DNA of 42,085 nucleotides from an uncultured Saprospiraceae bacterium (GCA_938007965.1 CALLMH010000064.1:1-42085), one strand, 5' to 3'; numbered from the stretch's first letter, positions 25,168 through 34,102 are shown. Made by a program: numbers and translations. The notes: a model not told the origin generated them from the letters alone.

Positions 25168-25196
25168 TTTTCCACAATAGGATGTCGTTCTCCACA
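25168..25196 (+). promoter_or_regulatory. Two DnaA-box-like 9-mers, 20 bp apart
   Basis: TTTTCCACA (25168-25176) fits the relaxed DnaA box TTWTNCACA. TTCTCCACA (25188-25196) has one mismatch. Both have the same orientation and are spaced two helical turns apart, directly downstream of the dnaB promoter element. Confidence 0.4.
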
Positions 25197-25301
25197 AATG
25201 GCTAACAGAGTCAATTACATGAACAACTATCAAATATTGAAGGAACTCTTAGCTTTGTATTTCAATTTTCAATATATATCCACCAGCATTTTACAACGTC
25301 C

Positions 25302-26873
25302 ATGGCAGAATCAGAAAAACCGTTAAAAGCTATATCAAATAGAATGAGCGCATTGAGCGGCAAAAATGGTCAAGGCGACCTATCTTTTGGCAAGGTCCAA
25401 CCCCAAGCAATAGCTTTGGAAGAAGCCGTTCTTGGTGCGATAATGCTTGATAAAGATGCATTCCCAACCGCCACGGAGATTTTGAGGTCAGAATCATTTT
25501 ACTTAGAATCTCATCAACTCATCTACAACACGATGAGTGAAATATATGGACAGTCTCAGCCTATCGATCTACTTACAGTACACGAAGCGCTTAAAAAAGC
25601 AGGTGCGCTTGAGAAAGTGGGAGGTATCACCTATCTAATGGAGTTGACGAATAAGATTGCATCATCAGCCAATCTAGAATTCCATGCGCGGATCATAGCT
25701 CAGAAGTACATCCAACGAGAATTGATCAGAGTATCTACCTTGATAATAGAAGACTCCTACGATGAGACCAAGGACGTATTCGAATTATTGGATATGGCCG
25801 AACAAAGTCTATACGATATCACGGACAAAAACCTTAGCTCTGGTTATGAATCACTCAAAATGCTAGCAATACAAGCACAAAGAGAGATCGAAGCGGCATC
25901 CCAAAAAGGATCAGAAATGACGGGAGTAACCACAGGATATGTAGAATTGGACAAATTGACGAGTGGATGGCAGCCATCTGATTTGATCATCATCGCTGCC
26001 AGACCTGGTATGGGTAAGACTGCATTTACACTTTCTCTAGCAAAAAATGCAGCAGAAGCTGGAAGAGGTGTTGCAGTATTCTCTTTGGAGATGGCCAGTG
26101 TACAACTCGTACAAAGGCTGATATCCATGGAAGCAGAAATCTCGGGTAGTAAACTGAGAAATGGCCAGATGGAAGACTATGAATGGAAAAAACTGCATGA
26201 AGCTGTAGAAAAACTAGCAGATGTCCCAATTTTCATAGACGATACACCAGGTATCAACATCTTCGAACTTAGAGCTAAATGTAGAAGACTCAAGCAGAAG
26301 CATGACATCTCGATGATCGTAATCGATTACCTACAGCTGATGAGTGGGGCGCCAGGTGGAAACGGAGGAGGAAACAGAGAACAGGAAATATCAACTATAT
26401 CTAGAGCCTTAAAAGGATTAGCCAAGGAATTAAGTGTCCCCGTAATCGCACTATCACAACTATCAAGGGCTGTCGAGTCTAGAGGGGGAGAAAAACGACC
26501 AATGCTTTCGGATTTGAGAGAATCAGGAGCAATCGAGCAGGATGCAGATATCGTGACATTCATCTACCGTCCTGGATATTATGGTATCGAAGAGGGAGAT
26601 ATGGGTGTACCATCTGACCTTACAGAGATTATAGTCGCCAAACATAGAAATGGTAGTCTAGACACCGTAGAATTAAAGTTTGTCGGTCAATATGTGAAGT
26701 TTGAAGATCCTGGTGAAGGTGGATTTAGTAATGATCTAGGAGGAAGCTTTGTCGCTGATCCGTTTGCCAATGGTATGGTCACTCGACAGTCTAAAATGAA
26801 TGATGGTAACGAAGCTGGTGGTGATTCGTCTGCGGGATTTGGCACTCCTGACTTAGGTGACATACCGTTCTAG
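25302..26873 (+). CDS. dnaB: Replicative DNA helicase
   Basis: This hexameric helicase unwinds DNA ahead of the replisome. The 523-residue protein has a variable N-terminus, the DnaB N-terminal domain (about 30-135, 'PQAIALEEAVLGAIMLDKDA'), and a linker. The RecA-like C-terminal domain (about 190-480) has Walker A 'ARPGMGKTAF', Walker B 'MIVIDYLQLM', and 'ISRALKGLAKELSVPVIALSQLSRAVESR' (shown in part). The arginine-finger region is 'VAKHRNGSLDTVEL'. The C-terminal 40 residues are Gly/Asp-rich and probably disordered. No intein is present. The ATG at 25302 follows a long leader with DnaA-like boxes. Confidence 0.96.
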   Translation: MAESEKPLKAISNRMSALSGKNGQGDLSFGKVQPQAIALEEAVLGAIMLDKDAFPTATEILRSESFYLESHQLIYNTMSEIYGQSQPIDLLTVHEALKKAGALEKVGGITYLMELTNKIASSANLEFHARIIAQKYIQRELIRVSTLIIEDSYDETKDVFELLDMAEQSLYDITDKNLSSGYESLKMLAIQAQREIEAASQKGSEMTGVTTGYVELDKLTSGWQPSDLIIIAARPGMGKTAFTLSLAKNAAEAGRGVAVFSLEMASVQLVQRLISMEAEISGSKLRNGQMEDYEWKKLHEAVEKLADVPIFIDDTPGINIFELRAKCRRLKQKHDISMIVIDYLQLMSGAPGGNGGGNREQEISTISRALKGLAKELSVPVIALSQLSRAVESRGGEKRPMLSDLRESGAIEQDADIVTFIYRPGYYGIEEGDMGVPSDLTEIIVAKHRNGSLDTVELKFVGQYVKFEDPGEGGFSNDLGGSFVADPFANGMVTRQSKMNDGNEAGGDSSAGFGTPDLGDIPF

Positions 26874-26976
26874 ACCTCTCACTCCTTTGTCTCTAGGACT
26901 AATAGTTCTGGATACTTCCTTCGTCAACTTTCCTTACACTGAACTACTTTAAATATATATAGCTGTAGGTGCAATG

Positions 26977-28110
26977 CTAAACCAAACACTCTAAATAATG
27001 CTGTCCAATTCCAAATTCTGATTTTAAATCATCAATCTGTTGCTTGGCTTCTTTATTTTGATTTCCTGTCTTTACTGCTGATATCATTACGTTCTTACCA
27101 GTATGTGCTGATGAGATAAATTCGAATACTTTCACTTCATAACCAAGTGATTCGAGAATCAATGCTCTGATTCCATCTGTGATCATCTCAGCCTGCCTTT
27201 CCATTAGTATTCCATGTTTTATTATGGGCCCTAGGGCACTTTCAGATTTACTCATTGCCTTTCTGATCTGCTTGTGACAACATGGGGCCACCACTATGTA
27301 CTTTGCCTTCGCCTCTAAGCCTTTGGCGATGGCCATATCAGTAGCTATATCACACGCATGAAGAGCGATCACCATATCTGCGGCCTCTATTTTATATTCA
27401 TCAATACTTCCTAGGTCGAAACTTAGATTGGTCAGCTTATTGTCCTGAGCTATGCTATTGCATTTATTTATTAGGTCTGGTCTGATATCTACACCTTTCA
27501 CGTCAGCTGAGATGGACTTAGTATTATTCAAGTAGTCGTAAAGCGCAAAAGTGAGATAACCTTTACCACACCCCATATCTACTATTTTTTTAAGCGATGC
27601 ATCACCTTTTATCAGTGCCGCTATGAGCTCTATATATTTATTGATCTGTTTATACTTGTCTTGGGCATGAGCATATATCTTCCCGTTAGAGGAGCTAAGT
27701 CCGAGATCAACAAGATACGGCGCAGATTCTGATATCAACCTTTGCTTTTTGTGATTGTGTTGTTCGATTTTGATATCGTGCAATTCCCTTTTGACCAACA
27801 CTTTAGATTTTCCCTTCTTTGATTGTAGAAGACTCACCTTTTTCTCTTTCAAATATAAATCCGCGTTGAAAAAATGGTCTCTCAAATATTCAGACACTTC
27901 ATCTAGTAATTCCGCAGAACTGAAATTTTTCACCTGATCATTGGTCTTGCTTCTATAAGTAATATTCCAGGCAAGATTTCCATTTAACTCTACCGGTCTG
28001 ACGATCATATTCCTCAGTTCACTTTTCTTGTCTCTTGGTTTTGCAAGTGTAAGTTTAAAGTATTGACCGTTTTCTAGAGTCGTGCTAATGTGTGAAATAA
28101 AATCTAACAT
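26977..28110 (-). CDS. Class I SAM-dependent methyltransferase (Methyltransf_32-like)
   Basis: The 377-residue cytoplasmic protein has an N-terminal domain without a clear family (about 1-115, Lys-rich). A methyltransferase domain (about 120-377) follows. SAM-binding motif I is 'IVDMGCGKGYLTFALYDYL', followed by 'VKGVDIRPDLINKCN' and motif IV-like 'ADMVIALHACDIATDMAI'. The Cys-rich 'IVVAPCCHKQIRKAM' is typical of the Methyltransf_32 group. RNA or protein is the likely substrate; the sequence does not decide. A TATCTTTG promoter element ends five bases before the ATG, which suggests a nearly leaderless mRNA. The gene converges with dnaB. Confidence 0.82.
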   Translation of the reverse strand: MLDFISHISTTLENGQYFKLTLAKPRDKKSELRNMIVRPVELNGNLAWNITYRSKTNDQVKNFSSAELLDEVSEYLRDHFFNADLYLKEKKVSLLQSKKGKSKVLVKRELHDIKIEQHNHKKQRLISESAPYLVDLGLSSSNGKIYAHAQDKYKQINKYIELIAALIKGDASLKKIVDMGCGKGYLTFALYDYLNNTKSISADVKGVDIRPDLINKCNSIAQDNKLTNLSFDLGSIDEYKIEAADMVIALHACDIATDMAIAKGLEAKAKYIVVAPCCHKQIRKAMSKSESALGPIIKHGILMERQAEMITDGIRALILESLGYEVKVFEFISSAHTGKNVMISAVKTGNQNKEAKQQIDDLKSEFGIGQHYLECLV

Positions 28111-28114
28111 ACCT

Positions 28115-28122
28115 CAAAGATA
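28115..28122 (-). promoter_or_regulatory. Promoter -7 element (TATCTTTG) abutting the methyltransferase ATG
   Basis: The minus-strand TATCTTTG is separated by only four bases from the ATG at 28110. With a start 4-7 nt downstream of the element, transcription would begin at or next to the start codon. Confidence 0.5.
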
Positions 28123-28291
28123 TTGAATTAATGTATGGTTTGCACTATTCTCTTTTTTGATCCCATTTCGGCCTATCGTTTTTTCATTTAAATTTTTTCT
28201 AATCAGCATGATAAACGCTATGTATCAGTATTAATAAGGCAAAATGTACTTTCTCGAAGGATAAAGTTCTCAGGTATTGATATAGAAGTAC

Positions 28292-28326
28292 AAAAAAGCC
28301 GTACCAGGATTCCTCATGGTACGGCT
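28292..28326 (-). terminator. Intrinsic terminator of the FAS1 protein gene
   Basis: On the minus strand AGCCGTACCA and TGGTACGGCT (plus-strand 28317-28326 and 28297-28306) form a perfect 10-bp stem with a 10-nt loop, followed by a T-run (plus-strand A-run 28292-28297). It lies 39 bp past the stop of the FAS1 gene. Confidence 0.9.
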
Positions 28327-28364
28327 CGACTTGTCATCTATCAATATTAAGATTTATACGGGCT

Positions 28365-30311
28365 TTAGTCGATCTTCGTTATTCTCTTCTTAATCGATAA
28401 TTGATTATCAGAGATTACAATTGTATACATGCCATTTTGCATATCTGACACGTCAATAATTTGACCTGATGTAGCATTTCTGATATTTCTGATTGCTCTT
28501 CCTTGATTATCAATTATATAGATTGTAGGATTATCAAATTGACCATCTACGAAATCTACATTGATTACAGTGTTTGCCGGACTTGGGTATACGTTCGCTT
28601 CACTTTGTGGCAGCTCTGTTGTATTTACTGGTGGTAATAATACTGCATCTATTACATGTACGATTCCATTTTCAGTTTCTATATCAGCTACAGTTACTTG
28701 TGCATCATTGATAAATACAAGACCATTCTCTATCGAAACTGTGATGTCTCCACCATTCAGAGTAGTCGCAGTCATACCATCTGACAAGTCAGTGGACAGT
28801 ACCTCTGACCCTAGCACATGGTAAAGTAAGATATCCGTCAACTGTCCCTCAGGATCTGACAATAATGCGTTTATTGTCTCTTCTGGAATCTCTCCGAAGG
28901 CACCATCGGTAGGGGCAAATAACGTAAATGTACCATCTCCCTGAAGTGTAGACGAGAGATTGGCTGTATCTAGAGCAACTTGTAGAATATTATGATCCTC
29001 AGACCTAATAACGACATCCATGACTGTCTTCGGAGCTGGTAATAATACTGCATCTATGATATGAATAATACCATTTCCTGTGAAAAAATCAGTCAAAATA
29101 ATCTGTGCATTATTAATGAACGCACCGTCCGCATTTAGCGTAATTGTAGCTGTCTCTCCCTGAGCAGTAGTGATTTCTAACTGATCTGAAAGATCACTAG
29201 CAAAAGTTCTACCTTCTAATACATGATACAGTAACGTCTCAGTTAATTTTTCTGAATCTTCGACGAGTGATATTAGAATATCTTCAGGTACTGCAGCAAA
29301 AGCCTGATCTGTAGGGGCAAACAATGTTGTTCTTGTATCCGCAGAATTTTGTGGCGCATCTAATCCCGTAAGCTGTAAGACTGCCGCTAGATTAGCAAAC
29401 CCTTGACTATTAAATATAACCGAAGCATTAGTAGTAGGAATTAATATAGCATCTACAACATGCACCACTCCATTTGTTCCTTCTAAGTCTGTGACCGTAA
29501 TCATTGCTCCTGCGCCTCCATTTGCATTGATTGTAAAACCACCTGTTTCTGTACTAGTCACTAAATAATCCAACCCTAGTAGCGAAGTACCAATAGTTCC
29601 ATCAGATAAATCATTAGAATTAATTACTGATCCCGTTACATGATATAATAGAATCTGACTTAATTGCCCCATAGGGTCTTCTAATAATTGATCAATTACT
29701 TCTTGCGACAATACAGAGAATGCTTCGTCTGTAGGAGCGAATACAGTAAGTGTACCTTCTTCAGACAGAGGACCATCCAAACTAGCAGCCTCCAATAAAG
29801 TCTCTAGTGTATTGTGATCTGGTGAATCAGAAATAATATCAAAAACAGTAGGATCTGGTGGTAATAATACTGCGTCTATCACATGTACTACTCCATTATC
29901 CGCTGGTATATCTGCCACGGTAACTTGTGCATCATTGAGGAATATTCCATCCATATTGATCGTGACGGTTACATCTTTTCCGTTGATTGTAGTGATCATC
30001 TGACCATCTGCCAAATCCGTCGACAAGGCTGTACCGCCTACTGCATGATACAATAAGACATCCGTCAATGCTCCAGAAGGATCAGCCAATAGTGCATCTA
30101 CAGTACCATCTGGCAATGCAGCAAACGCAGCATCTGTAGGTGCAAATAACGTAAATGGTCCGTCTCCTGATAAAGTCTCAGCTAGATCGGCTGCGATTAC
30201 CGCTTCTTCCAATACAGTGTGGTCTTCAGAATTAACTACAATATCGACTACCGTCTGAGCCGATGCAAAAACCGAAAACAAAAGAAAAATAAGTAAATGT
30301 CTAAGTTTCAT
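28365..30311 (-). CDS. Four-FAS1-domain (fasciclin) T9SS-exported adhesin
   Basis: The protein has 648 residues from the ATG at 30311, with a signal peptide (1 to about 18, 'FSVFASAQ'). Four fasciclin domains follow at about 20-152, 155-290, 291-420 and 424-556. Each has the FAS1 marks 'FTLFAPTDxAF', 'LLYHV/A' and 'NGVVHVIDAVLLP'. Domains 1 and 4 are most alike, even at DNA level (around 28630-28720 and 29860-29950), while domain 3 has lost the usual 'VVD' opening. A T9SS sorting domain (about 572-648, 'VYPSPANTVINVDF', 'DNQGRAI', 'NGMYTIVI') ends the protein. A surface adhesion role follows from the family. A longer frame from 30359 adds residues before the signal peptide and is rejected. 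Confidence 0.9.
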   Translation of the reverse strand: MKLRHLLIFLLFSVFASAQTVVDIVVNSEDHTVLEEAVIAADLAETLSGDGPFTLFAPTDAAFAALPDGTVDALLADPSGALTDVLLYHAVGGTALSTDLADGQMITTINGKDVTVTINMDGIFLNDAQVTVADIPADNGVVHVIDAVLLPPDPTVFDIISDSPDHNTLETLLEAASLDGPLSEEGTLTVFAPTDEAFSVLSQEVIDQLLEDPMGQLSQILLYHVTGSVINSNDLSDGTIGTSLLGLDYLVTSTETGGFTINANGGAGAMITVTDLEGTNGVVHVVDAILIPTTNASVIFNSQGFANLAAVLQLTGLDAPQNSADTRTTLFAPTDQAFAAVPEDILISLVEDSEKLTETLLYHVLEGRTFASDLSDQLEITTAQGETATITLNADGAFINNAQIILTDFFTGNGIIHIIDAVLLPAPKTVMDVVIRSEDHNILQVALDTANLSSTLQGDGTFTLFAPTDGAFGEIPEETINALLSDPEGQLTDILLYHVLGSEVLSTDLSDGMTATTLNGGDITVSIENGLVFINDAQVTVADIETENGIVHVIDAVLLPPVNTTELPQSEANVYPSPANTVINVDFVDGQFDNPTIYIIDNQGRAIRNIRNATSGQIIDVSDMQNGMYTIVISDNQLSIKKRITKID

Positions 30312-30569
30312 AAATATAAGTTTTTTGATTTTAAATTGATGCACTTCCAATAATAGCAATGCAGATTACAGTTACATATATGAGTCTAACAGCAAAAAGG
30401 TTGACTTTTGTTTAATATTTTTATGTTTATGTTAAACGAAATGTATAAATATCCATTATATGTTTGAGTTTGTTGAATTGAGGAAGAATTAAAAAAACAA
30501 TCAGTAAAGCAACCCTCATTTATAAAACTGCATATTTCTAAATTGAATACAATTTCCTTCAATTTGAAT

Positions 30570-30875
30570 TTAATCCAAGAATGTATCAGTGACAATCGTA
30601 CGACTCAGAAACAGCTGTATGATATGTATAGGATAAAGATGTATACCTTATGCCTTAGATATATGTCCAATAAGTTGGATGTTGAGGATATGATGTAAGA
30701 ATGATGGATCAAAGTCTTCAGACAAATAAGGACATATGATCCCGATAGGGGTAATTTCTATAGTTGGATAAAACGAATATTCGTAAATACAAATTTTGAA
30801 TATACACATAAAGAAATAGGAGAAACTTTAAATAAATCACCAAATACCTCAAAGACCCAACTAATGAAGTCATAG
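30570..30875 (+). pseudogene. Decayed ECF sigma factor (two in-frame stops, internal deletion)
   Basis: One plus-strand frame encodes sigma region 2: 'LIQECISDNRTTQKQLYDMY', then 'YTLCLRYMSNKLDVEDM', then stop, Glu, stop, then 'WIKVFRQIRTYDPDRGNFYS' and 'WIKRIFVNT'. In intact Bacteroidota ECF factors the stop-bearing stretch reads roughly 'DMLQEGFIKVF'; CAA to TAA (30696) and GGA to TGA (30702) explain both stops. After 'FVNTNFEY' the frame jumps directly to a region 4 helix-turn-helix, 'THKEIGETLNKSPNTSKTQL', so some 60-70 codons between regions 2 and 4 are missing. It ends with TAG at 30873. No ATG precedes it in frame (upstream stop at 30474). No anti-sigma gene is adjacent. Confidence 0.78.
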
Positions 30876-30930
30876 ACTGCAGTTTTCAGCGGGATACAAC
30901 TTTAAATTTTAATGATAAATATCATCTAAC

Positions 30931-30938
30931 TATCTTTG
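30931..30938 (+). promoter_or_regulatory. Promoter -7 element (TATCTTTG) abutting the ubiX ATG
   Basis: TATCTTTG is followed after six bases by the ATG at 30945; TTTA lies 19 bp upstream where the -33 box is expected. Transcription would start at or a few bases before the start codon. The element also overlaps the TTG at 30936, ruling that out as the start. Confidence 0.5.
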
Positions 30939-30944
30939 TTGCCT

Positions 30945-31505
30945 ATGAACAGAAAAATCGTAATCGCCATCGGTGGCTCAAGTGGATCTATTTATGCTAA
31001 ATTATTAATGGATAAATTAGCACTTATCAAAGACATAGTCGTAGGCGTAGTCATGAGTGATAATGCTATTCTAAATTGGGAAATAGAAATTGGAAAGTTT
31101 AATGCAGATGAATATCCATTTACATTTTATTCAAAAAATGACTTCATGGCACCTTTTGCATCAGGATCAGCACAATATGATACGATGATTATCTGCCCAT
31201 CATCCATGGGCTTGTTATCTAGAATAGCTACAGGTGTGTCTGGTGATCTTACAACCAGAGCCGCTGACGTCATATTAAAAGAAAGACGTAGACTGATCAT
31301 TGTGCCGAGAGAGGCACCATATAATTTGATTCATCTTAGGAACATGACTGCGCTTACTGAGGCTGGAGCCATCATATGTCCAGCTACGCCATCATTTTAT
31401 AGCCAACCTACTACGTTAGAAGAGATATGCAATACCGTTGTAGACCGCGTTTTAGATCTCGCTAAGATAGATGTCGAAACCTATAGATGGGGAGAATTGG
31501 AATAA
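30945..31505 (+). CDS. ubiX: Flavin prenyltransferase
   Basis: UbiX makes prenylated FMN, the cofactor of UbiD-type decarboxylases, from FMN and dimethylallyl phosphate. The 186-residue protein shows the flavoprotein fold: 'VIAIGGSSGSIYAKLLMDKL' at the N-terminus, 'MIICPSSMGLLSRIATGVSG' with the FMN/prenyl site, 'ERRRLIIVPREAPYNLIHLRNM' (shown in part) and 'AIICPATPSFY'. No ubiD gene is in the window. A TTG at 30936 would add three residues but overlaps the promoter element, so the ATG at 30945 is chosen. A partner decarboxylase for quinone synthesis is likely elsewhere. Confidence 0.93.
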   Translation: MNRKIVIAIGGSSGSIYAKLLMDKLALIKDIVVGVVMSDNAILNWEIEIGKFNADEYPFTFYSKNDFMAPFASGSAQYDTMIICPSSMGLLSRIATGVSGDLTTRAADVILKERRRLIIVPREAPYNLIHLRNMTALTEAGAIICPATPSFYSQPTTLEEICNTVVDRVLDLAKIDVETYRWGELE

Positions 31506-31656
31506 TATAATAATGAGCACACTTCAGTATTGAAATACTGCAAATGTCTTTCACCTCCGAATTATCCTTACTTCTCTCAGACAATTACTAGACCTAAGAC
31601 CTTGCTCACGATAAAATCTTGTAGCCGTAAAGACTCCTTTTCTACGCCTAATTTCC

Positions 31657-31664
31657 TACATTTG
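31657..31664 (+). promoter_or_regulatory. Promoter -7 element (TACATTTG) for asnS
   Basis: TACATTTG fits TAnnTTTG and lies 24 bp before the asnS ATG, giving a leader of about 20 nt. The -33 region is T-rich but lacks a clean TTTG. Confidence 0.55.
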
Positions 31665-31688
31665 CGCTCTCCATAAAAGGAATGAAAA

Positions 31689-33143
31689 ATGGCAATGGCA
31701 AAGAGAACAAAGGTAGCTGAAATATTGGTTGGTGAATATATAGGAAAAGAACTAACAGTAGCGGGTTGGGTACGATCATTTAGAAGTAATCAATTCATAG
31801 CATTGAATGATGGATCTACGATCAAGACATTACAGATTGTAGTTGATTTCGAAAATGAAGATCCTGAAGTAATCAAGATGATCACAGTAGGAGCAGCAAT
31901 CAAAGTAACAGGTACCATAGTAGAATCGTTAGGCCGAGGACAATCCGTAGAACTGAAAGCATCAAATATCAAAGTACTCGGTGTCGCTGATGCAGAGCAA
32001 GGTCCTGGACAATACCCACTCCAACCAAAAAAGCATTCCTTAGAATATCTTAGAGAGATAGCTCACCTAAGATTCCGTACCAATACTTTTGGAGCAATCT
32101 TCAGGATAAGACACCATGCTGCATATGCTATCCATGAGTTTTTTCACAATAAAGGTTTCTTGTATATCCATGCACCTATCATCACAGGAAGTGATGCTGA
32201 AGGAGCTGGCGAAATGTTTAAGGTAACCAACTTCGATATGGACGATACTCCAAAAGGAGAAGATGGCAAAGTTGATTTTAGTCAAGACTTCTTTGGCAAA
32301 GCGACTAACCTTACCGTATCTGGTCAATTAGAGGCTGAACTTGCAGCATTGGCATTTAGTGAAGTATATACATTCGGACCAACTTTCAGAGCCGAAAATT
32401 CGCATACTTCTAGGCATCTGGCAGAGTTCTGGATGATAGAACCTGAGGTAGCATTCGCTGATCTAGAGGACAATATGGATCTAGCAGAGGAGATGTTGAA
32501 ATATGTCATCAAAAGTGTGCTGGACAGATGTGGAGATGATTTAGACTTCTTAGAAAAAAGATTGATCGATGAGGAAAAAGTGAAACCTATGAACGAGCGT
32601 TCACCGATGCCTTTGAAAGAGAAACTTCAATTTTGTATTGACACGGACTTCGAAAGACTTACGTATACGAGAGCCATAGATATTCTCAAAAACTGTAAGC
32701 CAAATAAAAAGGGAAAATTTCAATTCAAAATCGAAGAATGGGGAGCCGATCTACAAAGCGAGCACGAAAGATACTTAGTAGAGAAGCACTTCAAAAAGCC
32801 AGTAATCTTGACTGACTATCCAAAAGATATCAAGGCTTTCTACATGCGAATGAATGAAGATGGCAATACTGTAGGAGCAATGGATATCTTATTCCCTGGA
32901 ATCGGTGAGATAGTAGGAGGTTCGCAAAGAGAAGAAAGATTAGATGTACTTCTCGCTAGGATGAAGGAAATGGATATTCACGAAGATGAGATGTCTTGGT
33001 TCTTAGATACCAGAAGATTTGGAACCTGCCCTCATGCAGGATTTGGATTAGGTTTTGAGCGGTTAATTTTATTCGTAACAGGTATGGCTAACATACGTGA
33101 TGTAATCCCTTTCCCGAGATTCCCAGGAAGCGCGGAATTCTAA
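31689..33143 (+). CDS. asnS: Asparagine-tRNA ligase
   Basis: This class II aminoacyl-tRNA synthetase charges tRNA-Asn. The 484-residue length is normal. An N-terminal OB-fold anticodon-binding domain (about 10-115, '[20 protein letters not shown]') is followed by the catalytic domain. It has '[20 protein letters not shown]', motif 2 '[23 protein letters not shown]' (shown in part) and motif 3 '[15 protein letters not shown]'. '[13 protein letters not shown]' separates asparaginyl from aspartyl enzymes. Two in-frame ATG codons (31689 and 31695, 'MAMAK') are possible starts; the first is taken. The gene stands alone after ubiX with its own promoter. Confidence 0.96.
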   Translation: MAMAKRTKVAEILVGEYIGKELTVAGWVRSFRSNQFIALNDGSTIKTLQIVVDFENEDPEVIKMITVGAAIKVTGTIVESLGRGQSVELKASNIKVLGVADAEQGPGQYPLQPKKHSLEYLREIAHLRFRTNTFGAIFRIRHHAAYAIHEFFHNKGFLYIHAPIITGSDAEGAGEMFKVTNFDMDDTPKGEDGKVDFSQDFFGKATNLTVSGQLEAELAALAFSEVYTFGPTFRAENSHTSRHLAEFWMIEPEVAFADLEDNMDLAEEMLKYVIKSVLDRCGDDLDFLEKRLIDEEKVKPMNERSPMPLKEKLQFCIDTDFERLTYTRAIDILKNCKPNKKGKFQFKIEEWGADLQSEHERYLVEKHFKKPVILTDYPKDIKAFYMRMNEDGNTVGAMDILFPGIGEIVGGSQREERLDVLLARMKEMDIHEDEMSWFLDTRRFGTCPHAGFGLGFERLILFVTGMANIRDVIPFPRFPGSAEF

Positions 33144-33234
33144 AAAACAATCTAAACTGGGCAAAAAAATAGAAGATGAATTTATACTCACCTTCTATTT
33201 TTTTGTCGTTTACAACATATATTTGGATAAGGTC

Positions 33235-33981
33235 TTATGTGTTCAATCCACCACAAACACTAATCACTTGTCCAGTAACATAAGTACTCATATCAGATCC
33301 TAAATAGATACAAGTATCAGCTATATCTTTTCCTGATCCTAGTCTTTTCAATGGTATGCTATCTATGTAGGCTTTCTGTTGTTCTTCCGTCAGGGCATGT
33401 GTCATATCCGTCTCGATAAAGCCAGGAGCTACTGCATTACACCTAATACCTCTCGAACCTACCTCTTTCGCTATCGACTTACTGAATCCGATGATACCTG
33501 CCTTTGATGCAGCGTAGTTCGCCTGTCCAGCATTACCGAATACGCCCACTACAGAACTCATATTTATAATAGATCCTGATCGCTGTTTGAGCATTGTTCG
33601 CATAGCATGTTTTGTCAGGTTAAATACTGATTTCAAATTTACCTCAATTACTTGATCCCATTGTTCTTCGCCCATTCTGAGCATGAGGTTATCTTTAGTG
33701 ATCCCTGCATTATTGACCAGGATATCTAGACTTTCGAATTCTGCCGTTACATCTTTGATCAGTTGTTCTGCTTGTGCATAATCAGCGGCATCAGATTTAT
33801 ACGCTTTTATCTTTTGTCCTCCAGCGGAAGCTTCTTTTACCACTCTCATAGCACTCTCCTCCGAAGAATGATACGTAAATGCGACATCTGCTCCTTCTGC
33901 AGCCATTGCTTTTACCAGTGCTTCTCCTATTCCTCTTGATCCTCCTGTAATGAGGGCTGTTTTTCCTGTTAGTAATCCCAT
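33235..33981 (-). CDS. fabG: 3-oxoacyl-[acyl-carrier-protein] reductase
   Basis: This cytoplasmic NADPH-dependent short-chain dehydrogenase reduces 3-oxoacyl-ACP in fatty acid elongation. It has 248 residues from the ATG at 33981. The NADP-binding 'TGGSRGIG' (about 12-19), 'NNAGITKDNLMLRM', the catalytic Ser in 'INMSSVVGVFGNAGQ', the Tyr-x-x-x-Lys in 'YAASKAG' and 'PGFIETDMT' are all present and typical of true FabG. A reading frame extends 13 codons further upstream to a TTG (34020), but that Lys-rich stretch is not conserved in the family. No other fab genes are adjacent. It lies downstream of the large multidomain lipoprotein gene. Confidence 0.95.
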   Translation of the reverse strand: MGLLTGKTALITGGSRGIGEALVKAMAAEGADVAFTYHSSEESAMRVVKEASAGGQKIKAYKSDAADYAQAEQLIKDVTAEFESLDILVNNAGITKDNLMLRMGEEQWDQVIEVNLKSVFNLTKHAMRTMLKQRSGSIINMSSVVGVFGNAGQANYAASKAGIIGFSKSIAKEVGSRGIRCNAVAPGFIETDMTHALTEEQQKAYIDSIPLKRLGSGKDIADTCIYLGSDMSTYVTGQVISVCGGLNT

Positions 33982-34036
33982 GTTTGTTTTTTTAGCGTCG
34001 CTCTTGTATTTTTTAGGCAAGTCGACCGTTTCACTT

Positions 34037-34102
34037 TTAGACTGCTTCTGTTTTAGATTTATATGCCTTTCCCGTCAAATAATCAAAAAGCGCAGTGTTC
34101 AT
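34037..34102 (-). other. Possible 21-codon small ORF between large lipoprotein gene and fabG
   Basis: An ATG at 34102 lies three bases after the TAA of the large lipoprotein gene and opens a 21-residue frame, 'MNTALFDYLTGKAYKSKTEA' plus Val, ending in TAA. A different frame continues with a similar Lys/Ser-rich composition into fabG. It may be a tiny protein, a degraded gene start, or chance. Confidence 0.2.

Larger units (their letters stand above)
24880..25301. other. AT-rich region upstream of dnaB
   Basis: These 422 bp hold the terminator of the preceding gene (24955-24988), a very AT-rich tract (about 25020-25110), a promoter element (25139-25146) and two DnaA-like boxes (25168-25176 and 25188-25196). 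The 60-codon frame at 25144-25326 overlaps dnaB out of frame and is not supported. Confidence 0.5.

Noticed and set aside
25144-25326. 60-codon frame overlapping the dnaB start
   Set aside because: It covers the DnaA-like boxes and leader and runs out of frame into dnaB; no family resemblance.
30386-30595. 69-codon minus-strand frame upstream of the FAS1 gene
   Set aside because: It overlaps the sigma pseudogene, whose similarity is on the other strand, and lacks any recognisable motif.
31525-31540. Hairpin CAGTAT-tgaa-ATACTG after ubiX
   Set aside because: The stem is only 6 bp and no T-run follows, so it is not supported as a terminator.
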